Below are positions 7,545-15,599 of a stretch of 34,212 nt of DNA, piece after piece. The DNA is from Actinomycetes bacterium. Its GTDB lineage: Bacteria; Actinomycetota; Acidimicrobiia; Acidimicrobiales; JAKAOS01. Each line of letters starts with the position of its first letter. Within the stretch, counting starts at the first letter, position 1. The stretch covers positions 1 through 34,212 of the forward strand of contig JAJYPS010000019.1 in NCBI GenBank assembly GCA_021795215.1, written 5' to 3'. The translations under genes were made by a program, and so were the position numbers. The notes under the pieces are model-generated. The model saw only the letters and a program-made list of their open reading frames with translations, searched no databases and was not told where the DNA came from.

Positions 7545-8300
7545 GTGAGAACGTCCCAGTCCAACAGGAGAGCCGCCGATCGAGCAGGAGGTCGCCCCGG
7601 AGCCGGGCCGGCTGGAGGCGGTTCCACTCGGCGGCCCGCCTCATCGGGCTCGGGCTCCAGGTCCTCGATGAAGGTCTGGCTCGCGGTCGGCCTGGCGGCT
7701 GCACTGCTGGCGGCCGTGGGGTCGTGGGCAGCGCTGAAGTTCTCGGCGAAGGCGTCCTCAGGTTCCAACGGAGCGTTGGGCGTCGGGCTGGGAAACCAGA
7801 CCATACCGCAGCCCAACGGAGCGCAGAAGGCGCCGGCGAAGGCCCAGTCCCCCTTCGCCGGCCTGGCCCGACTGCCCAAGGGCAGGCCAGCGGCGACCTT
7901 CTCGCTTCCCCGCCTGGGAGGGGGTAGCCCGGTGAGCCTGGCGGCTTTCCGGGGCAAGCCCGTGGTGCTGAACTTCTTCGCATCCTGGTGCACCGACTGT
8001 CGAGCGGAGCTGAAGGCCTTCGGCACGGTTTCCGGCCAGGTCCGCTCGAAGGTGTCTTTCGTGGGTATCGACACCACCGACAGCGCACCGGCACATTCGA
8101 TCCAGGCGCTGCTCGCTTCTGAGGGCGACCACTACCCGGTGGGCCAGGATCCCAACGGCACGCTGGCCTCGAAATACCTGGTCAGCGGGCTTCCGACGAC
8201 ATTCTTCATCAATGCCAAGGGGAAGGTGGTGGGCCAGGCGTTCGGGGCTCAGACGGTGAGGAGCCTCGATGCCTGGGTGCACCGCTTGGAATCTTCATGA
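7545..8300 (+). CDS. Membrane-anchored thioredoxin-like protein (TlpA/ResA type)
   Basis: Thiol-disulfide reductant expected on the outer face of the membrane. The 251 residues comprise a Ser/Gly/Arg-rich cytoplasmic N-terminus, a TM anchor at about 44-62, a disordered linker and a redoxin domain from about 115. The motif is FFASWCTDCRAEL with C149 and C152, and the cis-Pro loop is SGLPTTFFI. Start is GTG 7545; a later in-frame ATG (residue 42) would remove the basic N-terminus. It sits 36 bases after ctaB and overlaps the first sco gene by ATGA. In this position it probably reduces the cysteines of Sco or of the CuA site of subunit II, by analogy with TlpA; that role is inference. Confidence 0.88.
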   Translation: MRTSQSNRRAADRAGGRPGAGPAGGGSTRRPASSGSGSRSSMKVWLAVGLAAALLAAVGSWAALKFSAKASSGSNGALGVGLGNQTIPQPNGAQKAPAKAQSPFAGLARLPKGRPAATFSLPRLGGGSPVSLAAFRGKPVVLNFFASWCTDCRAELKAFGTVSGQVRSKVSFVGIDTTDSAPAHSIQALLASEGDHYPVGQDPNGTLASKYLVSGLPTTFFINAKGKVVGQAFGAQTVRSLDAWVHRLESS

Positions 8301-8974
8301 TGCGCGGCGGGGCTCTTGCGCTCGGAGCGGTGGTGCTGGTGGGCGTGGCTGCCGGAGGCTCCGCCGGAGCATGGTACGCCCTTCGGACCAGCGGCTCCGG
8401 CACCAACAGCCTGGCGTCGTTCATGGGCGTGTCCCCTGTGCCCCCCAAGGCCGCGCCTGCGTTCACGCTGACGAACCAGAAGGGCCAGCCGTTCTCCCTC
8501 GCGCAGCTCCGCGGCCGGGCGGTGGTGCTCGAGTTCATGGACTCCCACTGCACGGACATCTGCCCGATAATCTCCCAGGAGTTCGTCGACGCCTACCACG
8601 ACCTCGGGCCGAAGGCGTCCAAGGTGGCGTTCGTGGCGGTGAACGTGAACCAGCAGTTCAACCAAGTGAGCGCGGTGGCGGCGTTCAGCTCGGAGCACGG
8701 ATTGAACGCCATACCGAGCTGGCAGTTCGTGACCGGACCGGTACCGGCTCTGAGGCACGTCTGGCAGCAGTACGGGATCAGCGTGGGCGTGGAGCCGAAC
8801 GGGACGGTGATCCACAACGACCAGATGTACTTCATCGGCCCGCACGGGACCGAGCGGTACGTGGCGACTCCGTTCGCCAACGAGCGGCCCAACGGGACGG
8901 CGTTCCTGCCCGCGCCTCAGATCACACGGTGGGGCAAGGGGATCGCCAGATATGCCGCGAAGGTGGCAGCATGA
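8297..8974 (+). CDS. SCO1/SenC/PrrC-family copper chaperone, copy 1
   Basis: Sco proteins deliver copper to, or reduce, the CuA site of cytochrome oxidase. 225 residues: an N-terminal membrane anchor (about 6-28), then a redoxin fold with the CxxxC site FMDSHCTDICPIISQEF (C85, C89) and the distal copper ligand H173 in TVIHNDQMYFIGPHG. The start ATG overlaps the stop of the thioredoxin gene (ATGA), so they are co-translated. It is followed by a second Sco gene with near-identical stretches around the active site. The GPHG after the ligand adds a further His (H183) often absent from other Scos. Confidence 0.93.
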   Translation: MMRGGALALGAVVLVGVAAGGSAGAWYALRTSGSGTNSLASFMGVSPVPPKAAPAFTLTNQKGQPFSLAQLRGRAVVLEFMDSHCTDICPIISQEFVDAYHDLGPKASKVAFVAVNVNQQFNQVSAVAAFSSEHGLNAIPSWQFVTGPVPALRHVWQQYGISVGVEPNGTVIHNDQMYFIGPHGTERYVATPFANERPNGTAFLPAPQITRWGKGIARYAAKVAA

Positions 8975-9029
8975 GAGGATCACCGGCTGCGCGCAGCGAC
9001 GCCGGAGAAGTCGAGGAGGCAACGACCCC

Positions 9030-9833
9030 ATGACGAGCAACGACACTCGGGTGGCACCCGAGAGCCCGAAAGGCACTACCGCACCCCCCCAGCCCGACCT
9101 GCCGTCCAAGCGGAACTTCCGCCTGGGTGTCGCTCTGGTGCTGGCGCTCATGGTCGGAGGTGCGCTGCTCGGCACGGTGGTGAGCCACTTCCACCTTCTG
9201 GCGGTACGCCGTCAGCAGGCCCAGAAGCTGCCGTCGCTGGCCAGCTCCCAGCCGATCCAGACGAACCTGGCGAACTTCATGGGGCTGTCCCCCGCTCCCG
9301 GCACTGCCGCTCCCGGCTTCACGTTGGTCGACCAGCAGGGCAAGCCGGTGTCGATGAGCCAGTTCCGGGGCAAGGTGGTGGCGCTCGAGTTCATGGACAC
9401 CAAGTGCACGGACATCTGCCCGATCATCTCCCAGGAGTTCGTCGACGCCTACCACGACCTCGGTGCCAAAGCCTCCAACGTGGTCTTCCTGGGAGTGAAC
9501 GTGAACGCGGCCAATGCCTCGGTCGCCGACGTGGCCAGCTTCACGTCCGCACACGGGTTGAGCACCATCCCCAACTGGTACTTCCTGACCGGCTCCCCTG
9601 CGGCCCTGAAGGCGGTGTGGAACGCCTACGGAGTGCAGGTCCAGATAGACCCCAAGAACGGCACGGTGCTGCACAGCAACCCGCTCTACTTCATCGGGCC
9701 GCACGGCCACGAGCGGTACGTGGCGACTCCCTACGCCAACATGCTCCCCAACGGCACCGGCTACCTGGCGCCGTCGAGCATCAGCAGGTGGGGCAAGGGC
9801 ATCGCTCAGTACTCGGCAAAGATGCTGCCGTGA
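9030..9833 (+). CDS. SCO1/SenC/PrrC-family copper chaperone, copy 2
   Basis: Tandem paralog of the preceding Sco. 267 residues with a 30-residue Pro-rich cytoplasmic head, a TM anchor (about 31-52) and the redoxin domain with C126 and C130 in FMDTKCTDICPIISQEF and H215 in TVLHSNPLYFIGPHG. The stretch CTDICPIISQEFVDAYHDLG is identical in both copies, pointing to a lineage-specific duplication. Start ATG 9030 is chosen over an upstream in-frame ATG at 8952 because AGGAGG lies ten bases before it and the upstream residues look non-coding. Its stop overlaps the next gene (GTGA). Confidence 0.93.
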   Translation: MTSNDTRVAPESPKGTTAPPQPDLPSKRNFRLGVALVLALMVGGALLGTVVSHFHLLAVRRQQAQKLPSLASSQPIQTNLANFMGLSPAPGTAAPGFTLVDQQGKPVSMSQFRGKVVALEFMDTKCTDICPIISQEFVDAYHDLGAKASNVVFLGVNVNAANASVADVASFTSAHGLSTIPNWYFLTGSPAALKAVWNAYGVQVQIDPKNGTVLHSNPLYFIGPHGHERYVATPYANMLPNGTGYLAPSSISRWGKGIAQYSAKMLP

Positions 9834-10558
9834 CCAGCCGTACGCCCGCGGGGACGCAAGGGGGCGGTCCCGGCTTCGAAGATCCCGAACTGGCCGGCCG
9901 TAGAGTCGTCAGCTTGTCCGAGCTGGGCCTGGACGAAGCCTCGCCCAAGCCGGTCTGGTACAAGAGGCGGGCTTGGCTGCTGGCGATCGGTATCGTGGCC
10001 GTGCTGGGAACGGTTGTAGCGCTGGACTACCCCCACCGCACGACCCATGCGCAGCAGCTGGCCGATGCAAAGTCGTTCCTCGCTCAGATAAAGGGCGACG
10101 TCACTGCGTGCAACTTCGGGCTGAACGAAGCGACGACGGTCTACCGTGACGCCGCCTACGGTCACCTGACTGCTCAGCAGCGGGGCGAGGTGCCCCACCT
10201 GCTCCAGGACGACCTGACCGCCTGCTCCTACACCAACAGCCAGGTGTACTCCCTGGACACGATCTCGGTCCCTCGCAACCTGGCGCGGACCCAGCTGACC
10301 AACGTCGCCGCTTCGGCCTCCACCTGGGCGTTCCCGGACGCTGCGACCTACATAGAGAACCTTGCGGCACTCGACAAGAACCCGGCCAACGCGAAGGCAC
10401 GAAGCCAGCTGCGTCCCGAGGAGGTGGCGCTCGCGAGGGAGCGCTCGAAGATCAACTCGGAAGTGGCGGCTGTGCAGAGCCAACTGCACACCAAGCTGCC
10501 GCCGATGAACCTGACCCGGGTGCCGGTCGGCTTCGCTACGACGCCCCCCAAGGGATAG
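9830..10558 (+). CDS. Unknown single-pass membrane protein at the end of the sco operon
   Basis: 242 residues, starting at GTG 9830 within the sco2 stop (GTGA overlap). A Gly/Pro-rich cytoplasmic head of about 45 residues ends in KPVWYKRRAWLLAIG, followed by one TM helix (about 48-64). The extracytoplasmic part of about 175 residues looks mostly helical, with two Cys (in VTACNFGLNEA and LTACSYTNSQ) that could pair. I do not recognise a family. The strict coupling to the thioredoxin and Sco genes suggests a role in oxidase assembly or stability; nothing in the sequence proves this. Confidence 0.8.
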   Translation: MTSRTPAGTQGGGPGFEDPELAGRRVVSLSELGLDEASPKPVWYKRRAWLLAIGIVAVLGTVVALDYPHRTTHAQQLADAKSFLAQIKGDVTACNFGLNEATTVYRDAAYGHLTAQQRGEVPHLLQDDLTACSYTNSQVYSLDTISVPRNLARTQLTNVAASASTWAFPDAATYIENLAALDKNPANAKARSQLRPEEVALARERSKINSEVAAVQSQLHTKLPPMNLTRVPVGFATTPPKG

Positions 10559-10694
10559 CGCCCAGGACCGCTTGAGATCTCGTCGGACGGTTGTGCCACG
10601 GGCGCGACCGGGGCGCATCAGTGGCCGGACATTGGGCACAACTCAACGACTGCCACCGGGCTTCGGCCACTGCTGGCCGCAGATCGTCCGGAGC

Positions 10695-11675
10695 TCAGCC
10701 GCTGCCACCGGCCAGCCGGTGGGGACCACCGTTGTCGCGGTCCCGCTCCTCCGCAATGCGGGAAGCTTCTTCGCGCAGCGCCTCGTACAGAGCGTCGTCG
10801 GTGTCGTCCTGGCTCCTCAGCCACCTGATGAGGGTGCTGAAGATGAGCGGCACGAACGCAGCCACGCCGGTCAGAAATAGCAGTCCGGCGGTCATCTCCT
10901 GGTCGATCATGCCCGACAGCGCGTCTCCGGAGCGCAGGTAGGCCCGGTACCACGGCGTGTGGGAGAAGCCGAGCACGAAGCCCATGATCCAGACGGACCA
11001 CATCGCCACAGCGGCAATCCCCATCCTCGCCGGCCTGTCGCAGCGGGGGGAGAACACTCCGGAACCCACCAGCTCCATCCAGAGGAGCACACCAGCCACG
11101 CAGAGCCACGCAGCTTCGAGAAGTACGAGCGCCGAGATCCGATGCAGGCCGTCGACCGCAAACGGCGTCCGCCAGCAAGCGTAGGACGCGACGAAGAACC
11201 CCAGGGCCAGCCAGGCCTTCCAGGTACCTCTACTTCCGCCCCCCAGACCGGTCCCCATGCCTGGACGGTCGCGACCGAGATCGATCTTGAATCCGGTAGG
11301 AGCCCGCTCCACGGACCTCAGTGAAGGGCGTACCCTCCTCACCTCGGGAGGACGCTTTCCGACGACGGCGGCGAGAGCGCCCCACGGAGCACCCAGCACC
11401 ACAAGGACAGGGACGGCGAGAGCGAACAGCCCCTCCTGCAGGGCCACTCCTACCGTATAGCTGCGGGCGAGATTCCATACAGGCCAGACAAACGCAGCCA
11501 GCCATACGATCACCGCAATCCGGACGAGGGAAGGACTTCCCAAATGACGTGAGGGCGCACCGGCTTTTCGTAGCCGGAGCGCCCCCACCTCGAATGCAAG
11601 AAGAAATAGAAGTCCCGCCGCCAAACCAATCAGCTGCGGGACCACCGGAACCGAGAGCACACCCAGCAGAACCAT
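10695..11675 (-). CDS. CtaG-like integral membrane protein lacking the conserved histidines
   Basis: 326 residues with about seven hydrophobic segments, last gene of the oxidase operon. It aligns by eye over its length with the CtaG encoded at 11902-12822: LVVLGAPW with LVLLGAPW, VAGVLLWMELVGSGVFSPR with VAGLWLWGQLIGSHPFSPR, and SHTPWYRAY with AGHPWYGAY. The residues that carry histidines in the other copy are replaced: HMIQH becomes VALQE, WHVP becomes WRTP, and HYTEH becomes VLLEA. It also has a central 30-residue hydrophilic insertion and a charged C-terminal tail. A structural or regulatory role rather than copper delivery is likely. Start ATG 11675 has GGAAGG about ten bases upstream. 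Confidence 0.82.
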   Translation of the reverse strand: MVLLGVLSVPVVPQLIGLAAGLLFLLAFEVGALRLRKAGAPSRHLGSPSLVRIAVIVWLAAFVWPVWNLARSYTVGVALQEGLFALAVPVLVVLGAPWGALAAVVGKRPPEVRRVRPSLRSVERAPTGFKIDLGRDRPGMGTGLGGGSRGTWKAWLALGFFVASYACWRTPFAVDGLHRISALVLLEAAWLCVAGVLLWMELVGSGVFSPRCDRPARMGIAAVAMWSVWIMGFVLGFSHTPWYRAYLRSGDALSGMIDQEMTAGLLFLTGVAAFVPLIFSTLIRWLRSQDDTDDALYEALREEASRIAEERDRDNGGPHRLAGGSG

Positions 11676-11729
11676 CGCACGACATCCCTTCCGCCCGCTG
11701 AGAGCGGCCCTCGGACTACCACTTACAAA

Positions 11730-11858
11730 CTAGCCAAGCCTGCTGCGCTGAAAGAAACCCCAGAACAAGATGCCAGCGAAAACGCCGATCGGGATGGCAA
11801 AAGTCATGACCTGAGCTGCCCCGTCGTTGACCGCCTGAACAACCGCAATTAGATCCAT
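11730..11858 (-). CDS. 42-residue single-pass membrane protein between the two ctaG genes
   Basis: Starts ATG 11858 with a strong ribosome-binding site (GGGAGGTG, about five bases upstream), stops TAG 11730. The protein begins MDLIAVVQAVNDGAAQ, continues into a TM helix of about 20 residues (FAIPIGVFAGILFWGFF) and ends in a basic QRSRLG. Spacing is 43 bases after ctaG and 54 before its paralog, so it is in the operon. Small accessory subunits are common in heme-copper oxidases and this may be one. I recognise no family. Confidence 0.72.
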   Translation of the reverse strand: MDLIAVVQAVNDGAAQVMTFAIPIGVFAGILFWGFFQRSRLG

Positions 11859-11901
11859 GTCACCTCCCTCGAGGATGCCAGGCCCGCCACAGGTAGCACC
11901 A

Positions 11902-12822
11902 TCAGGGCGCGCCGTGACCGGAAAGACCGGTGGTACGTGCTTCCAGACGCGCACGATATAGCAGCTCTGCGAGCTGCTCGTCCTCGTCGGCGTCCTTGGA
12001 GAGCCATTTGTTGAGAGTCCAGAATGCAGTAATACCGAAGGGGATCATCGGCGTAACCCACATGATCGCCGCAGCCAACCCCTGGTCGTTCATGAGCGAG
12101 ATCCCGCGCCCCGGGACACTCGCGTATGCCCCGTACCACGGATGACCCGCATACCCCATACCGATGACCAGACCCCAGTTGGGGAACAGCACCCCTGCGA
12201 TCACCCAGATGCGGGAAAAGTATTCCAACCTCGGGGAGAACGGGTGCGACCCGATGAGCTGCCCCCACAGCCACAGGCCGGCGACGATGAACGTCACGTG
12301 CTCCGTGTAGTGAAGCACCGGGATCCGGAGAGTCGCATCAAACATCGCCGGGACGTGCCAGAAGAAGATGGTCCCGTCGAATGCGGCTACCGCTACCAGC
12401 GGATGGCCCAGCACCCTCCCCGTGCGCCGCAGAAGCCTTCCCCCACCCGACCGGTAGATCCAGCGGAGGATCGCGCGACTGGCAGGCACAGGCAGTCCCC
12501 TGAGCATCGGCATCCAGGGCGCGCCCAGAAGCACCAAGGGAGGAATGACCAGCAGCAGGATCATGTGCTGGATCATGTGGACCCAGAAGTACACGTCCGA
12601 CCAGTAGTCGATCGGCGACGCCAGGGCCACGAGGACCATGACCAAGCCGCCCAAGAAAGCGTACCGCTGCGTGTGCCGCCGCTTACGCCTCTCCAGCTCG
12701 GCAGCGGACGTGCCGCTCCGAGAGTCGATCCGTCGGAGCCCCCGCTCGTACAGTACGAGCGATATGAGGACACCGGCGAGCACCGTCGGAGGGGCCGACC
12801 AATGGGAAAACAGAAGGTTCAT
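11902..12822 (-). CDS. ctaG: Cytochrome c oxidase assembly factor CtaG (caa3_CtaG family)
   Basis: Polytopic membrane protein required for copper insertion into caa3-type oxidase in Bacillus. 306 residues with about seven TM segments. Conserved histidine positions are kept: VHMIQHM (H82, H86), FFWHVPAMFD (H156), VLHYTEHVTF (H171, H175) and SHPFSP. The C-terminal part has the family's GHPWYGAY and NDQGLAAAIMWV segments and a short charged tail. It lies 74 bases after subunit III and starts ATG 12822 with weak ribosome-binding features. It is the canonical copy; the downstream paralog has lost these histidines. Confidence 0.93.
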   Translation of the reverse strand: MNLLFSHWSAPPTVLAGVLISLVLYERGLRRIDSRSGTSAAELERRKRRHTQRYAFLGGLVMVLVALASPIDYWSDVYFWVHMIQHMILLLVIPPLVLLGAPWMPMLRGLPVPASRAILRWIYRSGGGRLLRRTGRVLGHPLVAVAAFDGTIFFWHVPAMFDATLRIPVLHYTEHVTFIVAGLWLWGQLIGSHPFSPRLEYFSRIWVIAGVLFPNWGLVIGMGYAGHPWYGAYASVPGRGISLMNDQGLAAAIMWVTPMIPFGITAFWTLNKWLSKDADEDEQLAELLYRARLEARTTGLSGHGAP

Positions 12823-12896
12823 CGAGAACTCCAGTCGACGGAGAAGGCGTGCCCGGCAGTGTCACCACCACCGGGCGCGCCCGACTCCGGCAAAGC

Positions 12897-13544
12897 TCAG
12901 ACTATGTAGAACAGCAGCCAGAACAACACGGAAACGGTTGTGATGAACCACCAGAAGTAAGCGGCCCCTTCGGCAGACGCCCTGAAGAGGCGGGCTCTCG
13001 GCAACTGCGAAGCAGAGAGACCTCCGTCACCAGCTACGGCGCTCTTCATGCGGAGCGCCCTGGCGGCCAAGGTCTCCGACCAGTAGGCACCTACCAATAA
13101 GAGAGCAGCGCTCAGCGGGCCCCAAGCAACGAAGAGCGACGCGTAGCCGCTCTGACCGGGCTGAAATCCCAGCCGGGTCAGCTCCCATATCTGAAGCCCG
13201 CAGCCCAGGACTCCCGCGCCGGCCGTGGCCCAGGTGGCGACCGACCAGTCCAGGTCGAGCCCCCGGCGCAGCCGGAAAAGCCCGTAGGACTGCAGTATCG
13301 CTCCCACCAAGGCTGCCCCCGCTATCTCCGTTCCCAGGAGGAGAGGTGCAGTTTGGCCGTGCGGTCTCCACAGCCCCTCCGAGTTCACGGAGCGAAGGTA
13401 AAAGTAGGCAAAGCCCACTCCGGCGAATGCCATGGCGATCACTCCGATGAGCAGTCGGGTGCCGGTCCAGATGGCTCCCTCCGCACAACGGGTCTCGTAG
13501 GCGATCTCCTCCGCCGGCTCCATCAATCCAGGTGCATCGGCCAT
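12897..13544 (-). CDS. ctaE: Cytochrome c oxidase subunit III
   Basis: Membrane subunit that stabilises the catalytic core. 215 residues, about five TM helices, compatible with the short five-helix form. Typical segments are FAGVGFAYFYLRS at the first helix, the long Gln/Leu helix around LLLGTEIAGAALVGA and the C-terminal GAAYFWWFITTVSVLFWLLFY. The usual buried acidic residue of longer subunit III proteins is not obvious by eye. Start ATG 13544 is two bases after the stop of subunit I, so the two are coupled. Confidence 0.88.
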   Translation of the reverse strand: MADAPGLMEPAEEIAYETRCAEGAIWTGTRLLIGVIAMAFAGVGFAYFYLRSVNSEGLWRPHGQTAPLLLGTEIAGAALVGAILQSYGLFRLRRGLDLDWSVATWATAGAGVLGCGLQIWELTRLGFQPGQSGYASLFVAWGPLSAALLLVGAYWSETLAARALRMKSAVAGDGGLSASQLPRARLFRASAEGAAYFWWFITTVSVLFWLLFYIV

Positions 13545-13546
13545 GC

Positions 13547-15529
13547 CTAGACCTCCTCGGTTCCCGAAGACGTGGGCTGCGCTCCTGCGAGGCCCTCGTG
13601 GGTGCTGCTGGTCGCCGCGGCGATCTCCCCGAAGTCGGCTACCGGCAGGGCGTCAGGCTCGCCGTAACGGTAGGGGTCGCTCAGGATGACCGGGATGCGG
13701 CTGAAGTTGTGGAAGGGCAGCGGCGTCGGCATTGTCCACTCCAGTCCCTTGGAGTTCCAGGGGTTCGGCGGAGCCGGCTTCGGGCTGATGAACTGCGTCC
13801 ACACCAGGTTTATCGTGAAGACGACGAACGAGAAGCCCAGCAGGTACGACGAGATGGAGCTGATGTCGTTAAGCGTCTGCAGCCGCGGCGCGTACTCGAA
13901 CACACGCCGGGGCATACCCAGCAGCCCCACGATGAACAGTGGGAAGAACGTCAGGTTGAAGAAGATGAACATCATCCAGAAGTGGATGCGGCCCAGCGTC
14001 TCGTTCATCATCGACCCCGTCATCCTCGGGAGCCAGTAGTAGAGGCCACCGAAGAAGGCGAACACGAGACCACCCATGATCGTGTAGTGGAAGTGGGCCA
14101 TGACGAAGAAGCTGCCGTGAACCTGGACGTTGATCGGAACGTCGGAGAGGTAGACGCCCGTGATTCCGCCGAACAGGAAGTTGAAGTACAGAGCCAGCAC
14201 GAAGAGCATCGGCAATTCGAGGCGGATCTTGGCCCGCCACAGCGTTCCCATGCCGACGAGGTAGATGAACCCGGTCGGTATGGAGATCAGCTCCGTCGTG
14301 AGCATGAACATCGGACGCATGTCGGGGTTGATGCCGCTCTGGAACAGGTGGTGCTGCCACACGAAGAACGACAGCAGTCCCACGCCGATCATGCCTGCGG
14401 CACCAACCCGGTACGCGAACAGCGGCTTCCGGGTGAACACCGGTAGCAGCTCCGCCGCTATCCCGAAGCCGGGCAGCGCCATGATGTAAACCTCGGGATG
14501 TCCGAAGAACCAGAACAGGTTCTCCCACAGGAACGAGCTACCGCCGTGAGCGTTGACGAACAACGCCGTCTGCGCGGTGCGGTCCAGCGCACCCATGTAC
14601 ACCCCTGCGAAAAGCACCGGCGTGGCGAGCGTCAGCAGGCCGGCGGTGCCCAGCATCGACCAGGCGAAGATCGGCAGGCGGCTCCAGCGCATACCGGGAG
14701 CCCGGTAGGTGATGATGCTGACCGCCATGTTGAACCCGGCCAGGATCATCCCGGTCCCAATCACGCCGAAGCCCATCAGGTAGGAGTCCATCCCGCCGCT
14801 CGACTGCTCCTGCAGCGGCGCGTAGCCCGTCCACCCGGTCTGGAACCCGCCCAGGGGAAATGCCGTGAGAATGACCATCAGGCCCGAGATGAACACCCAG
14901 AACGAGAGGGCCTCGACCCGGGGGAACGCCATGCGGCGGGACCCGATCATGAGAGGCACCAGGAAGTTCCCCAGCGGACCCACGACGATCGACGTGGCCA
15001 TCATCATCATGATCGAACCGTGCTCGCTCACGAGCTGGATGTAGATGTTCGGGCCGAAAATGTGGCTCGTCGGGTTGAGCAGCTCCGTCCTTATCGCCAT
15101 TGCGATGAGCCCGCCGGTGAAGAAGAACATCAGCACGCCTACGACGTACTGGATGCCCACGACCTTGTGGTCCAGAGTGAACTTGAGGAACCGTGCCCAG
15201 CCCTCTTCGGGGATCTCGGCGGGCGCCTCCTTGCCCATGATCTTGGCGATCGGGTAGTTGAGGGCGCCGATTCCGGCGAGCCATCCCACGACGCCGAAGA
15301 GCAGGGCAAGGAATATGGCCACGTTGTTGGTGCTCGTGTTGAACGCCACTTCGTAAAGATCACCCGAGACGATGGCGTTCCCCAGCCAGTGGCCGAAGAG
15401 GTACCCGAGTACTGCACCCGCAAAGGCAGTCCCGACATTGAGCCGGCTACCCCGGGCCGGGCTGGCCGCGCCGGGGGCCGGGCCCCCGGTCTGACCCAGC
15501 CCGGCGGAAGCAGTGGCGCTGATGGCCAT
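13547..15529 (-). CDS. ctaD: Cytochrome c oxidase subunit I, divergent heme-copper oxidase
   Basis: Catalytic subunit reducing O2 at the heme a3-CuB site. 660 residues against the usual 530-590, with two extra hydrophobic segments before the LDHKVVGIQY helix. All metal ligands are visible: H170 (SEHGSIM, heme a), H344 with cross-link Tyr348 (FFGHPEVYI), H393-H394 (WQHHLF), H479 and H481 (MAHFHYTIMGG), and the GMPRR propionate loop. Position 199, the D-channel Asp in other A-type enzymes (APDMAFPR), is Arg (SRRMAFPR), and the following Asn is Glu206. The K-channel Lys of PTGIK is Ile422 (PTGFI). Glu346 in HPEVY is kept. The proton routes are therefore non-canonical. Confidence 0.96.
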   Translation of the reverse strand: MAISATASAGLGQTGGPAPGAASPARGSRLNVGTAFAGAVLGYLFGHWLGNAIVSGDLYEVAFNTSTNNVAIFLALLFGVVGWLAGIGALNYPIAKIMGKEAPAEIPEEGWARFLKFTLDHKVVGIQYVVGVLMFFFTGGLIAMAIRTELLNPTSHIFGPNIYIQLVSEHGSIMMMMATSIVVGPLGNFLVPLMIGSRRMAFPRVEALSFWVFISGLMVILTAFPLGGFQTGWTGYAPLQEQSSGGMDSYLMGFGVIGTGMILAGFNMAVSIITYRAPGMRWSRLPIFAWSMLGTAGLLTLATPVLFAGVYMGALDRTAQTALFVNAHGGSSFLWENLFWFFGHPEVYIMALPGFGIAAELLPVFTRKPLFAYRVGAAGMIGVGLLSFFVWQHHLFQSGINPDMRPMFMLTTELISIPTGFIYLVGMGTLWRAKIRLELPMLFVLALYFNFLFGGITGVYLSDVPINVQVHGSFFVMAHFHYTIMGGLVFAFFGGLYYWLPRMTGSMMNETLGRIHFWMMFIFFNLTFFPLFIVGLLGMPRRVFEYAPRLQTLNDISSISSYLLGFSFVVFTINLVWTQFISPKPAPPNPWNSKGLEWTMPTPLPFHNFSRIPVILSDPYRYGEPDALPVADFGEIAAATSSTHEGLAGAQPTSSGTEEV

Positions 15530-15599
15530 ACTCAGCCGTCCTTTCTCATAATGCTGTCATTGGTGTTTCCGCATGTTTTCGTGGACAAGAGGTTCATGC

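Noticed and set aside
10590-10671. Interlocked inverted repeats GTTGTGCC/GGCACAAC and AGTGGCCG/CGGCCACT between convergent genes
   Set aside because: Arms of eight with long loops are expected by chance in GC-rich DNA; no U-tract. Possibly a bidirectional terminator but not supportable.
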